64,000 nt of DNA from the NCBI RefSeq assembly GCF_000355905.1, contig NZ_APLF01000009.1, positions 124,001 through 188,000 of the forward strand. The letters run 5' to 3'. Source of the DNA: Psychroflexus gondwanensis ACAM 44. Its GTDB lineage: Bacteria > Bacteroidota > Bacteroidia > Flavobacteriales > Flavobacteriaceae. The translations under genes were made by a program, and so were the position numbers. How positions within the stretch are numbered: position 1 is the stretch's first letter; the number at the start of each line of letters is the position of its first letter. Positions 11,071 to 20,057 of this stretch are shown one piece after another. The notes beneath the pieces are model-generated. The model worked only from the letters and a program-made list of their open reading frames with translations, had not been told where the DNA came from and made no database searches.

Positions 11071-14000
11071 TTAACGCTTCAAGGTGAAATTACCTGTTTC
11101 CACCCGACCATCCGAAAATTGGATGCGGAACCAATAGTCATCCGTGGGCATATTTTCGCTATTATAAGTTCCATCCCATCCTCGATCTTTACTGGTGAAG
11201 GAAGACAACAATTTTCCATAGCGATCATAGACTGCCAGCTGAATATTCTCTTGATTGGTTCCGGATAAACCGCTTATTTTCCAAATATCATTTATGCCAT
11301 CCCCATTAGGCGTAAAAAATTCCATAATTCCCAGCACACTCACTGTTTTTTGGGAAATTCCACACCCCAGTTGATCTCTTACATAAACGGTATAAATCCC
11401 AGGATTCAAATTTTCAAATCTATTGGATTCTTGAAAGTTAATAGGCTCATTTAATGCATACTCATAGATACCTAAACTAGAAGGATTAAGAGTAATTTCT
11501 ATAGATTTATTATCCCTTGAAGAATCTTCTACATTCACCTCAAAATCGGCGAGATTAGACTCGATAACTTCAAACTCCTTTATTAAGCTACAGCCAGAAT
11601 TTGAATCGATGATTTCAACTGAATAAGCGCCAGCCTGATTGATTTCTAAAGTTTGAGATGTTTCATCTGTAGACCATAAAAACTGATAGTTTGACAAATT
11701 TTGATTACCAGATAAAGCATCGATGACAATTGGGTTAGGGAAATCTTCTAAACAATAAGTGAGGAACTCGTTTTCTATATTAATACTAGGAAAATCAAAA
11801 GTAAATAAACCGATTTCAACCAAAGTTTCACAAGACTCAAAACCGGTAATCACAGCGTAAATTCTGTTTAGATTGTTTCTATTTTCAAAATTCTGAGGGT
11901 TTGAAATTTCGTTCAGGCCATTGATGGCATCGCTCTCAAATTCATAGAATGTAATGTCGATATTATTGGATGAAATCCCACTTACCCCATCAACCAATAG
12001 GTCTATAGAACTAGTAAGATTGAAAATACCGTAACCAAGGTCAAAATCCTTGCAGGTTTCTAGTTCAACGGAGTTATAATCAGGGCTAAAATTGAAATCT
12101 ACATTATATTCCCAAGTTTTTAAACAGCTTCCATCTTCTAGATCAACTTCCAGTATATATGTATTTGAAACGGGAAACGCAGTATCTTCAGGAATACTTA
12201 TAGTTAGGGAAGAAGATGTTTCATTAGGAATAAGTGTTCCGTTTTCAAACCATGAGAAAGAGGCTTGGTTAAATTCATTCATTTCTATAGTGTACTGATA
12301 TGTGTCACAAAGATTTATAGTTTCAGAATTAAATGTAGGTAGAGATTCTTCTACATTAAAAATTTTAGTCACTGGACAATCTTCACCAACAAATCTTATG
12401 TTTACAGAATATTCACCCGCAGAATTTATTTCTAAAAAAGGACTTGTCTCTCCCGTAGACCATAAATATTGGTAAAGAGAAGGATCTTCATTTTCATCTA
12501 AAGGCTTAATGGTAGTTGGGTTTGGGAAATCTTCCATGCAATAAATAACCAGCTCGTCATCCAAATTAACATCAGGAAACTCTTGGATAGTCAGCTCGAC
12601 CTCTACTATAGATGTGCAAACACCAAAAGTGATCGCTTTAGCAAATAGAGATTCTAATCCTTCGGAATTTATAAAACTAGGAGATGTTGGTATCGGATTA
12701 TTTTCTAATTCAGCATCCTCAAACCTTCTATAAAAAATCAAGTTTATCTCATTAGGGTCGACTTGAGCATCATCAGCGAGAATAGTCTTGATTTCAGTTA
12801 AATCAAAAGTAGCAAAGTCCTCTTGTACTTCTTTACAAGCAATGAGTTCTGTGTCGTTATACTCAGGACTTTTGTTGAAGGTGATTCGAGCTACACCTAT
12901 TAAGGGACAATCACCAGTATTCAAATCCACTTCTAGACTATAATTTTCTTGAAGAGGAAAAATTGAATTTAAAGGTACAGTGATATCTAAAAAATTTTCG
13001 GTTTCCCCGGGTAAAATAATGCCATCCTTCTTCCAGACATAACTAGCTCCAGGGATATCATCATAGCTCAGTGTATAGGAGTAAATGTCGCAAAGACTTA
13101 CTTGTTCTATCACTTCATCTGTGGGAGTATCAACAATAGGAATCCGTTTATTGAAAAGCGATTGGATGAAAGGAGGAAGTCCGAAAGTAGCAATTCTGCC
13201 ATTAAGAGAAATCGCTCCTTGAGAGCTGCTTTGGCTATAGTTGCTAGCAGTTCCAAGTTCGTTTGGATTATTGATGACGCCTAAAGTAGAAGTATTTATT
13301 ATAGAATGGTAAATTTTACCATCGGGCCCAAGCTGAAGTGCCGTCCTAGGCAAACCTAAATTGGTGATGGATGTGATAGAATTTGAGATATCTGTAGAAT
13401 TTAAATCCCATTGATAAATTTTATTGGATGTATCCTCTACTGTGGCATACGCTTTTGTCCCATCTTGGGAAAATTCTACTCCGTAAGCATTCACTCCAGC
13501 AATCAATTCAAGTGGGTTCGTAACGGTTCCAGTTAAATTATCAAAATCATAAACGTAGACATTCCCGTCGCCAGCATCTTGGGTTCCAGATTGGTCAAAA
13601 TTTGTAGTATTATGAGCGATAAGTAATTTGTCTCCAAGGGGAGAGGCTTTTAAGTAACCTATAGCGGCTCTACGATAATTATCAACTTCCAGTAGAGGCG
13701 GCACTTCTGAAATCACTGGCGTTTCATCTATCCCAGCTTGATCGATAAAAAACGTATAAAATTTATTTCTGAAGTGAGTAATTACCCATACTGAGTTGCA
13801 GTCGCGACCTCTTACGGCTGTTATTTTTTCGGAAGCCTTGTATTTTATCTGTTCAGAATCACTGGGATCGTAAGTAATCAGCTCATTGTTCCTTTCACTT
13901 GGGATCACGTTTCCTAATCCGCCGTCAAGGCTTAGGTCTACGACAGAGTAATTCAACCCATTATTAAATCCATCATCTGCTTCTGGTACACCTTGGTTAG

Positions 14001-14445
14001 TATCTGTATAAAGAGGGATTGAATTTCCATTTCTATCTGCAGGGCCTCGACTAGGATAAGCGTTGGCGTTTTCATGGTGAGGCTCATCGATGGTAAAGAC
14101 AAAATAAAGATTGGGATTTGTGGGATGGGGAACAATAAGTCCACTGGAGGTACTGGATGGATCGCCATTTAATCCTGTGCCATTAAAATAATCTGCATTG
14201 GACATGATTTGGTGATTTCGGTTCCAAATCGTTCTCCCATCGGTATATATCAAAAGATTACCATTAGCATCGGAAATCGAAGAGCAACCTTCATTAGTAC
14301 TCAGCTGTCCGTTACTAAGCGCTGTTGGAGGATTGGTGTTAAAGGTGATTCCAGCATTAAATCCAAAATACCAGTTATTGGCTTCGCCCTGAGCTAAAGC
14401 TCCCCAGAAGGATAATAGAAAAATAGAGATGATGACTTTATGCAA
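11071..14445 (-). CDS. T9SS type B sorting-domain surface protein
   Basis: A 1124-aa secreted protein with a short signal peptide (FWGALAQ, cleavage near 19). The N-terminal half looks like a beta-propeller-like domain (ANNWYFGFNAGI; repeats of LSPDGK/ISQDGTK type). The middle holds two long Ig-like repeats, each with CDxYxYT, an ILEVDL strand and an FPNP...FLWSTxETS module. The last 85 residues are the gliding-motility-associated C-terminal domain, with FFTPNGDGINDIW and a final TGNFTLKR, which routes the protein through the type IX secretion system. It is probably surface-attached or released. The start codon is TTG at 14445, about 10 nt below the predicted transcription start. Substrate and role are unknown. 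Confidence 0.9.
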   Translation of the reverse strand: MHKVIISIFLLSFWGALAQGEANNWYFGFNAGITFNTNPPTALSNGQLSTNEGCSSISDANGNLLIYTDGRTIWNRNHQIMSNADYFNGTGLNGDPSSTSSGLIVPHPTNPNLYFVFTIDEPHHENANAYPSRGPADRNGNSIPLYTDTNQGVPEADDGFNNGLNYSVVDLSLDGGLGNVIPSERNNELITYDPSDSEQIKYKASEKITAVRGRDCNSVWVITHFRNKFYTFFIDQAGIDETPVISEVPPLLEVDNYRRAAIGYLKASPLGDKLLIAHNTTNFDQSGTQDAGDGNVYVYDFDNLTGTVTNPLELIAGVNAYGVEFSQDGTKAYATVEDTSNKIYQWDLNSTDISNSITSITNLGLPRTALQLGPDGKIYHSIINTSTLGVINNPNELGTASNYSQSSSQGAISLNGRIATFGLPPFIQSLFNKRIPIVDTPTDEVIEQVSLCDIYSYTLSYDDIPGASYVWKKDGIILPGETENFLDITVPLNSIFPLQENYSLEVDLNTGDCPLIGVARITFNKSPEYNDTELIACKEVQEDFATFDLTEIKTILADDAQVDPNEINLIFYRRFEDAELENNPIPTSPSFINSEGLESLFAKAITFGVCTSIVEVELTIQEFPDVNLDDELVIYCMEDFPNPTTIKPLDENEDPSLYQYLWSTGETSPFLEINSAGEYSVNIRFVGEDCPVTKIFNVEESLPTFNSETINLCDTYQYTIEMNEFNQASFSWFENGTLIPNETSSSLTISIPEDTAFPVSNTYILEVDLEDGSCLKTWEYNVDFNFSPDYNSVELETCKDFDLGYGIFNLTSSIDLLVDGVSGISSNNIDITFYEFESDAINGLNEISNPQNFENRNNLNRIYAVITGFESCETLVEIGLFTFDFPSINIENEFLTYCLEDFPNPIVIDALSGNQNLSNYQFLWSTDETSQTLEINQAGAYSVEIIDSNSGCSLIKEFEVIESNLADFEVNVEDSSRDNKSIEITLNPSSLGIYEYALNEPINFQESNRFENLNPGIYTVYVRDQLGCGISQKTVSVLGIMEFFTPNGDGINDIWKISGLSGTNQENIQLAVYDRYGKLLSSFTSKDRGWDGTYNSENMPTDDYWFRIQFSDGRVETGNFTLKR

Positions 14446-14459
14446 ACTCAGTTTTTCCT

Positions 14460-14467
14460 CAAATATA
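14460..14467 (-). promoter_or_regulatory. -7 element for the T9SS protein gene
   Basis: TATATTTG on the minus strand matches TAnnTTTG and lies 15 nt upstream of the TTG start at 14445. No clear TTTG is seen at the -33 position. Confidence 0.4.
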
Positions 14468-14469
14468 AT

Positions 14470-15294
14470 TTAAAGATCTCTTTTCTGAAGGAGTTTCCAA
14501 GAGGAATAAATAAAAATGAAACTCCATCCTAGTACAATCAAAACGGCAGACCATTCTACATCATAGGATTTGGTAAACTCTGAGTTTAGTTGAACTGCAG
14601 TTGATTTTACAATCCCTAATCGGGTTAAGGGTTCCACAATAAGATTGCCCATGGCTTGAAGAGGGAGAAAGTCGAGAATAAAATCTAAAGACTCCGCCTG
14701 AAACTTAACCAAAAGCTGAACGATACCTTCAAACACCCAGATCAAAAATAAAAAGCCTAGTGCAAAGGCAGATCGCTTAAGGAGAATGCCAAAAAATAAA
14801 CACATGGAAAAAAATCCTACCAGTTTTAGAAAATAGGCCAGAATATACTCTAAGTCAGAGAAAATAATTCCGATTTCGTCGTAGTCAGAAAATATCAATC
14901 CCAAGGTTAAACTCACTATAAACAAGAGAAGTGTAGAGGCTAAGGCAAATGTAATAACGCCGTAAAACTTAGAAAGGATAAATTCTTTTTTGCTCAATCC
15001 ATCTATTAAATTCTGCTTCAAAGTCCTATTGGTATATTCGCTAGAGACCATAGAGACAATTACGATAGCTAAAAACAACTTTAGAAAAGCCACAAAATAC
15101 GCGTTGAAATGCCAGATGTAAGGAAAGTTAAAAATCCCTTGGTCGGCAAGCCTAAAGTCTATAGAGCCAAAGTTGAAACGTATAGAAGCAAATAAAGCGA
15201 TGGCACTAAAGAGTAAAAAATAAATAAGACTCAATACTTTGGCCGCTTTATTATTTTTTAATTTATGGAATTCAATGGATAGTAGTCTTAGCAT
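14470..15294 (-). CDS. ABC-2 type transporter permease
   Basis: A 274-aa membrane protein with about six hydrophobic segments (near 18-38, 60-82, 110-130, 150-172, 180-200, 245-265). The topology is that of ABC-2 permeases, with a conserved ANRTLKQNLIDGLSKKEF-like cytoplasmic coupling segment after the second helix (YTNRTLKQNLIDGLSK). The ATPase gene ends 9 bp upstream, so the two form one operon and one exporter. The substrate is unknown; relatives move peptides, antibiotics or lipids, or take part in gliding (GldF-like). Confidence 0.85.
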   Translation of the reverse strand: MLRLLSIEFHKLKNNKAAKVLSLIYFLLFSAIALFASIRFNFGSIDFRLADQGIFNFPYIWHFNAYFVAFLKLFLAIVIVSMVSSEYTNRTLKQNLIDGLSKKEFILSKFYGVITFALASTLLLFIVSLTLGLIFSDYDEIGIIFSDLEYILAYFLKLVGFFSMCLFFGILLKRSAFALGFLFLIWVFEGIVQLLVKFQAESLDFILDFLPLQAMGNLIVEPLTRLGIVKSTAVQLNSEFTKSYDVEWSAVLIVLGWSFIFIYSSWKLLQKRDL

Positions 15295-15303
15295 AACTGG
15301 AAA

Positions 15304-16203
15304 TTATTGTTCTTTGGTGAGTTTTAAAAATTGTTCCTCCAAGGTTTCTTTTCGTTGGACAAGGTGAGTGAGGACAATGTCTTTATCAAAACTTTCCTGA
15401 TTGAGTAATTGAGCGCTGTAAGGTTTTGAGAGGATTGCTTTTATAACATTTGCATCATCTTCCTCATAACTTTCTATAGCAGGATGAGCTTCTAGAAATA
15501 CTTTGAGCTCACTGTTAGATTCACTTTTCAATTCAAAAAAACCATGAGTGGCATTCATCTCATCTACAGGACCGGAATATAGTTTTACTCCTTTCCGTAT
15601 CACAACCACATGCGTACAGACTTTTTCAACTTCATCCAACAGGTGGGAAGCTAAAAGAATAGTCATGCCTTCGCTGGCAATTTTCTTGATGATTTCTCGA
15701 ATTTGATGAATTCCCTGTGGGTCTAATCCATTGGTAGGCTCATCTAGAATAAGAATTTCTGGGTTATTCAGCAAAGCAGAGGCAATCGCCAATCTCTGTT
15801 TCATCCCTAAGGAATAACTTTTAAAATGGTCTTTTTTACGATCCAGAAGACTTACAATCTCCAACACCTCGTTTATTCTTGAGCTATGAACGCCCTTAAT
15901 TTTACAAACCAACTTAAGATTATCCTCAGCACTCATGCTTGGATAAAAGTTTGGACTTTCAATAATAGCCCCTACTTTTTTAAGGGCTTCGTGGGTGTTA
16001 AGAGTTCCATCAAACCAATTAAATGATCCCGAAGTAGGGTTTACAACATTCAGCACCATGCCCAGAGTTGTAGATTTTCCACTCCCATTGGGGCCAAGAA
16101 TGCCATAAACGTTTCCTTTTTGAATGTCGAAGGATAAATTTTTAACGGCTGTCAGACTCCCGAATTTTTTAGACAGTCCTTTTAGTTGAAGTATGGTTTC
16201 CAA
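15304..16203 (-). CDS. ABC transporter ATP-binding protein
   Basis: This 299-aa ATPase pairs with the ABC-2 permease downstream. It carries Walker A GPNGSGKST (37-45), the signature YSLGMKQRLA, Walker B ILILDEPTNGLDP and the H-loop ILLASHLLDE, followed by a 75-residue C-terminal extension typical of ABC-2 exporters. The frame is open to 16263, but that would overlap the divergent gene and its promoter. The TTG at 16203 (LETILQLKGLSKKFG) gives the usual family N terminus, and I chose it. No convincing promoter was found on its side of the divergent junction. Confidence 0.88.
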   Translation of the reverse strand: METILQLKGLSKKFGSLTAVKNLSFDIQKGNVYGILGPNGSGKSTTLGMVLNVVNPTSGSFNWFDGTLNTHEALKKVGAIIESPNFYPSMSAEDNLKLVCKIKGVHSSRINEVLEIVSLLDRKKDHFKSYSLGMKQRLAIASALLNNPEILILDEPTNGLDPQGIHQIREIIKKIASEGMTILLASHLLDEVEKVCTHVVVIRKGVKLYSGPVDEMNATHGFFELKSESNSELKVFLEAHPAIESYEEDDANVIKAILSKPYSAQLLNQESFDKDIVLTHLVQRKETLEEQFLKLTKEQ

Positions 16204-16269
16204 AGTCGATCGATTTATTGTAGGACGAGAAGCATAGAGTATTGTTACAATTTGAGAAAGCAAATTTGC

Positions 16270-16277
16270 TACCTTTG
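16270..16277 (+). promoter_or_regulatory. -7 element for the kinase-like gene
   Basis: TACCTTTG matches TAnnTTTG and lies 12 nt before the first ATG (16290). A TTTG at 16251-16254 is only 15 nt upstream, shorter than usual, so the -33 box is uncertain. Confidence 0.4.
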
Positions 16278-16289
16278 AAAAAAAAGAAC

Positions 16290-17336
16290 ATGGAAAAGAA
16301 ACTCATGTCTAGGAAAAAACCAACGTTTCCTATCAACGAGCAACTCAATAGATACTTGCAGACCTACAATAGGAATACAAAGATCCCTGTGTCTTACGAT
16401 GACTTGTTGAGATTTTCTGGTTCGATTGTGGTATACGACAGAGCAGATGAAGATACCTTGTGGGTGAGATGCTACTATTCCGACTTCGAGCGGGAAGAAA
16501 TAGACAATAGCCTTAAAAGGGTTTACTTGATCCTTCATTCTGATGGTCGAAGTGAGCATATGGATTTCCTCAATGTGGATGCTATTGATTACTGCACCTT
16601 TGGAAATTCAAGGCCCTTTAGAATAAAGATAAGAAATGTCCTTAATGACAACTTCACTTACTTTTACGTCAAGAAAGCAGATGCTTCCAGAATATACGGA
16701 TTAGATTTTGAACACATATTGTCACCTAACCGCATCAATTTTTTGGTGTATAAAGACACTTTAATTGAAGAGCATATCGCTGGTATTCCAGGCGACGTTT
16801 TTATTAAGGAGCAGTTACCAAAGTGTAGCGATCGGGCTAGGAACGAAATTGCAAAACAATTTGTAAAATTTGATGAACGCTGTACTCTTAGGCTTTTAGG
16901 GGATATGCGTTCTTATAATTATGTGGTGATTCCTACTCACGATTTTGATCATGTGGATTATAAAATAAGGGCCATAGATTTTGATCAGCAGAATTACGAA
17001 GGCAACCTAAAGGTCTATCAGCCTCATTTTTTTAAAGAAAATCGGCCTATGGTCAAACTGGTCTCAGATCTTCTTCAGGAGTCTTCTATAGAACAATACC
17101 GAAAAGAGGAGCGCTCCCAAGTTGCCAAACGCCTTATTACTTCAGAAAAACGGTTTAGGATGTTGATTCGCAGTATGATTAAAGACAGAGTCTCTTCAGA
17201 AGAAAATGTAAAAATGCTAAGGAATCAACTGGTGGCCTATACCAGAGATATCCGATTTAAGCGTTGCAGAACGATGGGGCACATTCTGAAAACAGCTTTA
17301 GACTTTGTTAAGCGAAATTATTTGGAGGTAGAATAA
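16290..17336 (+). CDS. Conserved protein with protein-kinase-like fold signature
   Basis: I do not recognise a named family for this 348-aa cytoplasmic protein. After about 160 residues of mixed alpha/beta it shows three segments that read like a kinase/phosphotransferase active site. These are a hinge-like LIEEHIAGIPGD at 158-169, LLGDMRSYNYVV at 202-213 (catalytic-loop pattern D205 and N210), and IRAIDFD with D230/D232 in place of DFG. Spacing between the last two (about 20 residues) suits aminoglycoside- or HipA-like kinases. The Arg/Lys-rich C-terminal 80 residues are helical. The start is ATG 16290 (ATG 16305 is possible). It is transcribed divergently from the ABC exporter. Substrate and role are unknown, and the kinase assignment is an inference. 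Confidence 0.7.
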   Translation: MEKKLMSRKKPTFPINEQLNRYLQTYNRNTKIPVSYDDLLRFSGSIVVYDRADEDTLWVRCYYSDFEREEIDNSLKRVYLILHSDGRSEHMDFLNVDAIDYCTFGNSRPFRIKIRNVLNDNFTYFYVKKADASRIYGLDFEHILSPNRINFLVYKDTLIEEHIAGIPGDVFIKEQLPKCSDRARNEIAKQFVKFDERCTLRLLGDMRSYNYVVIPTHDFDHVDYKIRAIDFDQQNYEGNLKVYQPHFFKENRPMVKLVSDLLQESSIEQYRKEERSQVAKRLITSEKRFRMLIRSMIKDRVSSEENVKMLRNQLVAYTRDIRFKRCRTMGHILKTALDFVKRNYLEVE

Positions 17337-17403
17337 TTTAGAGATGACCTTCTTTTATACGCTTGGTTTTTCCTATTTTTAGGGCCAAATAAAATTTATA
17401 TAC

Positions 17404-19344
17404 ATGAAAAAAATCAGTTTTCTTTTCTTAGCTATAGGCTTTGGATTCTTATCTATGCCTTCAGCTCATGCTCAGCTAGACAATAATCAATCCGATTTTG
17501 ATGAATTTATGGACAGGTCTGGTAACCGATACCGATCGGCCTCAGGTAAACCTGGTCCAGACTATTTTCAAAATGAAGCCGATTATGATATCAAAGTCAG
17601 TTTAGACCCAGAAACCCATACAGTGACGGGTCAGCTGACGATGACTTACACCAATAACAGTCCAGAAAATTTAGAGTACATCTGGATGTATCTAGAACAA
17701 AATAGATTTACAGAAAATTCTAGAGGTACCTTAACTACTCCAGTCGAAGGCAATCGCTATAATGGAGATCCCTTAGATGGAGTTAAAATTACCAATCTCC
17801 AAGCCAAAGTAAAGGGATCGACCTCTAGCAAACACCTTATTACCGATACGCGTATGCAGGTGTTTTTCAATAAACCTTTGAAAGCAAAAGGGGGAACTGC
17901 AGAAGTTTCTATGAATTTTGAATTTGAAGTTCCTGTCAATGGAATGGATAGAATGGGGCGACTAAGCACAGAGAATGGAGAAATCTACGCTATGGCCCAA
18001 TGGTTTCCTCAGGTAGCCGTCTTCGATGATATCGAAGGTTGGAATATAGAGCCCTATCTAGGAGCGGGTGAATTCTATTATGATTACGGTGATTTTGACG
18101 TTGAAATTACGGTGCCTCATAATTATGTTGTTGTGGGCTCTGGTGAATTACAAAATCCTAAAGATGTGATGTCGTCTACTTTGTACGATAGATATAAAAA
18201 AGCTTTGGAAAGTCAAGAAACAGTAACTTTAATTTCTTCAGAAGAAATTGGTGAGTCAAAGATGTTTGCTAATCAAAGCGGCACTCAGACTTGGAATTAT
18301 GAAATTGAAAATGCTAGAGATTTTGCATTTGCTGCTTCCAAAGCTTTTATTTGGGATGGAGCACAATTCAATCTTCCTAGTGGTGAAACAGGTTTGGCCC
18401 ATTCGGTCTATCCTATCGAAAGCGATGGACAAGACGCTTGGTCTAGATCTACAGAATACAGCAAAGCTTCTATTGAGTATTATTCTGAAAAATGGTATGA
18501 ATACCCTTATTCATCGGCTGTCAACGTTGCCGCGGATATAGGTGGTATGGAATACCCTGCTTTAAATTTTTGTAGCTGGAAGAGTAAAGGCGGTCGCCTT
18601 TGGGGAGTTACCGATCACGAATTTGGTCATAACTGGTTCCCTATGATTGTGGGGAGTAACGAAAGACGTTATGCTTGGATGGACGAAGGTTTTAATACCT
18701 TTATCAATTACTACAGTACTCAAGCCTTTAACGATGGCGAATATCCTACCCGCCTGAATCAACCAAGAAGTTTAACCGGTTGGTTTTTAGGCGAAGGTCG
18801 AGAAGGAATTGATACCTATCCAGATATGGCTAATCTTAGAAACCTAGGAATGATAGCTTATTACAAGCCAGCATTGGGATTGTTGATGTTAAGAGAATAC
18901 ATTTTAGGGGAGGAGCGCTTTGATTATGCATTCAGATCTTATATTGAAACCTGGGCCTTCAAACATCCGCAACCTCAAGATTTCTTTAATCATATGGAAA
19001 ATGCTGCTGGAGAAAATCTGTCCTGGTATTTTAATGCTTGGTTCTACGGCACAGGAAATATTGATTTAGCAATTGATTCCCTAACAGAGAAGGATGGTGC
19101 ATATTTTCTAACAGTCTCCAATAAGGGCGAGATCCCAATGCCTATGCACATGCAAATTACCTTTGAAGATGGTTCCACTGAAATGAAAAGTCTTCCTGTT
19201 GAAATATGGCAAAGAGGGGACACCTGGACCCATAAGTTTGAAACTGAGAAATCTATAAAATCGATTGAACTTGACCCTGAAAAAATCTTGATGGACGTTA
19301 ATTTCTCTAATGATAAATGGCCTTTAGATATTTATGAAGATTAA
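17404..19344 (+). CDS. M1 family metallopeptidase (gluzincin)
   Basis: A 646-aa exported zinc aminopeptidase. The signal peptide ends near residue 24 (SAHAQ). The M1 N-terminal beta domain follows, with GGMEYPALNF as the substrate-binding GxMEN-like loop. The zinc site is H405-EFGH409 with the third ligand E428 (HExxH-18-E), all intact, and a catalytic Tyr region and C-terminal helical/beta domain complete the fold. It would trim peptides in the periplasm or at the cell surface. It is a single gene with its own terminator. Confidence 0.93.
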   Translation: MKKISFLFLAIGFGFLSMPSAHAQLDNNQSDFDEFMDRSGNRYRSASGKPGPDYFQNEADYDIKVSLDPETHTVTGQLTMTYTNNSPENLEYIWMYLEQNRFTENSRGTLTTPVEGNRYNGDPLDGVKITNLQAKVKGSTSSKHLITDTRMQVFFNKPLKAKGGTAEVSMNFEFEVPVNGMDRMGRLSTENGEIYAMAQWFPQVAVFDDIEGWNIEPYLGAGEFYYDYGDFDVEITVPHNYVVVGSGELQNPKDVMSSTLYDRYKKALESQETVTLISSEEIGESKMFANQSGTQTWNYEIENARDFAFAASKAFIWDGAQFNLPSGETGLAHSVYPIESDGQDAWSRSTEYSKASIEYYSEKWYEYPYSSAVNVAADIGGMEYPALNFCSWKSKGGRLWGVTDHEFGHNWFPMIVGSNERRYAWMDEGFNTFINYYSTQAFNDGEYPTRLNQPRSLTGWFLGEGREGIDTYPDMANLRNLGMIAYYKPALGLLMLREYILGEERFDYAFRSYIETWAFKHPQPQDFFNHMENAAGENLSWYFNAWFYGTGNIDLAIDSLTEKDGAYFLTVSNKGEIPMPMHMQITFEDGSTEMKSLPVEIWQRGDTWTHKFETEKSIKSIELDPEKILMDVNFSNDKWPLDIYED

Positions 19345-19366
19345 TTTCTGAGTCAAACTATACACC

Positions 19367-19397
19367 AAAAACGACCTCAATTTGAGGTCGTTTTTTT
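19367..19397 (+). terminator. Terminator after the M1 peptidase
   Basis: AAAACGACCTCAA and TTGAGGTCGTTTT form a long perfect stem with a minimal loop and a T run of seven. It can also serve the converging ParDE unit on the other strand, since the stem is preceded by an A-rich run. Confidence 0.88.
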
Positions 19398-19437
19398 ATT
19401 CACTTAGCTTAGGAATGCAGTTTATAAAAACTCAGTT

Positions 19438-19737
19438 TCAATTGATCGTATCAAAGTCGTTTATAGATATTTTGTATCCCAATGATTGCCATGATTTCAA
19501 CACCATTATCAGTAGTTCTGAAGTAGATACTATCAAGCTACAAACACAGCGCCTGTATCCTTTTCTTATAAATTCAATGGATTCAAAAGAAAACGGTTGT
19601 TTGGCAATTATTTCAAAGTAACCAAAAAAAGTATCAAAATAAATATCAGCTTGAATTTGGCCGAATTTTTCAATACCATAGTGGTGAATTCTTATTAAGT
19701 CCTCTTTTGCAACCTGACTTAATTTATAGCTAGCCAT
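19438..19737 (-). pseudogene. Frameshifted ParE/RelE-type toxin
   Basis: The first 66 residues (MASYKLSQVAKEDLIRI ... RKGYRRCVC) are a normal ParE toxin. The frame then drifts into an unrelated tail and ends at 19438. One base missing near 19541 explains this: the other frame reads LDSIYFR, then GVEIMAIIG, the standard ParE C-terminal strands, and stops at 19451. So the ancestral gene was 19451-19737 and carries a -1 frameshift that removes the last two beta strands, which hold active residues. It overlaps the antitoxin gene by 8 bp. It could be a real inactivated toxin or a sequencing error. Confidence 0.85.
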
Positions 19738-19969
19738 TATTCAAAGCCTTTAATTCCGCTAGAATTTGTTCTTTACTTTGATTAGTGAAACCACTATTTT
19801 CAGCTTTTTTAAGTTTTGAATTAATCCAATCAATTTGTATTTGTTGTTTTCTAGCTTGTCTTATTAAGTCATTTACAAGTTCGCTTTTACTAGCATATTC
19901 TTTAGAATTGACTTGATCTTTCAACCATTCATCATTTGGTTCAGTAAATGATATACTCTGCCTGCCCAT
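19730..19969 (-). CDS. ParD/CopG-like antitoxin
   Basis: A 79-aa protein with an N-terminal ribbon-helix-helix (RQSISFTEPNDEWLKDQV, then YASKSELVNDLIRQARK), which would bind the operator, and a C-terminal arm that would wrap the ParE toxin. The toxin gene starts inside its last codons (8-bp overlap), the usual antitoxin-first order. The antitoxin is intact although the toxin is frameshifted. Confidence 0.88.
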   Translation of the reverse strand: MGRQSISFTEPNDEWLKDQVNSKEYASKSELVNDLIRQARKQQIQIDWINSKLKKAENSGFTNQSKEQILAELKALNNG

Positions 19970-19985
19970 AGATTATATTTTTGAG

Positions 19986-20008
19986 ATAGGTTTTAATTAA
20001 ACACCTAT
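19986..20008 (-). promoter_or_regulatory. Candidate ParD operator
   Basis: An inverted repeat ATAGGT ... ACCTAT frames the self-complementary core TTTAATTAAA, 17 bp upstream of parD and just downstream of its -7 box. Its placement over the transcription start fits autorepression by a ribbon-helix-helix antitoxin. Confidence 0.55.
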
Positions 20009-20009
20009 T

Positions 20010-20017
20010 CAAATATA
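20010..20017 (-). promoter_or_regulatory. -7 element of the parDE unit
   Basis: TATATTTG on the minus strand matches TAnnTTTG, 41 nt before the parD ATG and adjacent to the inverted repeat. The -33 box is not clear. Confidence 0.45.
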
Positions 20018-20057
20018 AGCCAAGCCGAAGAGTTTTTCTCCTCCAATTGGTATTGGA

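Noticed and set aside
13953-14168. Small frames inside the T9SS protein gene
   Set aside because: They are shadows of the 1124-aa gene, which has a continuous domain structure, signal peptide and sorting domain.
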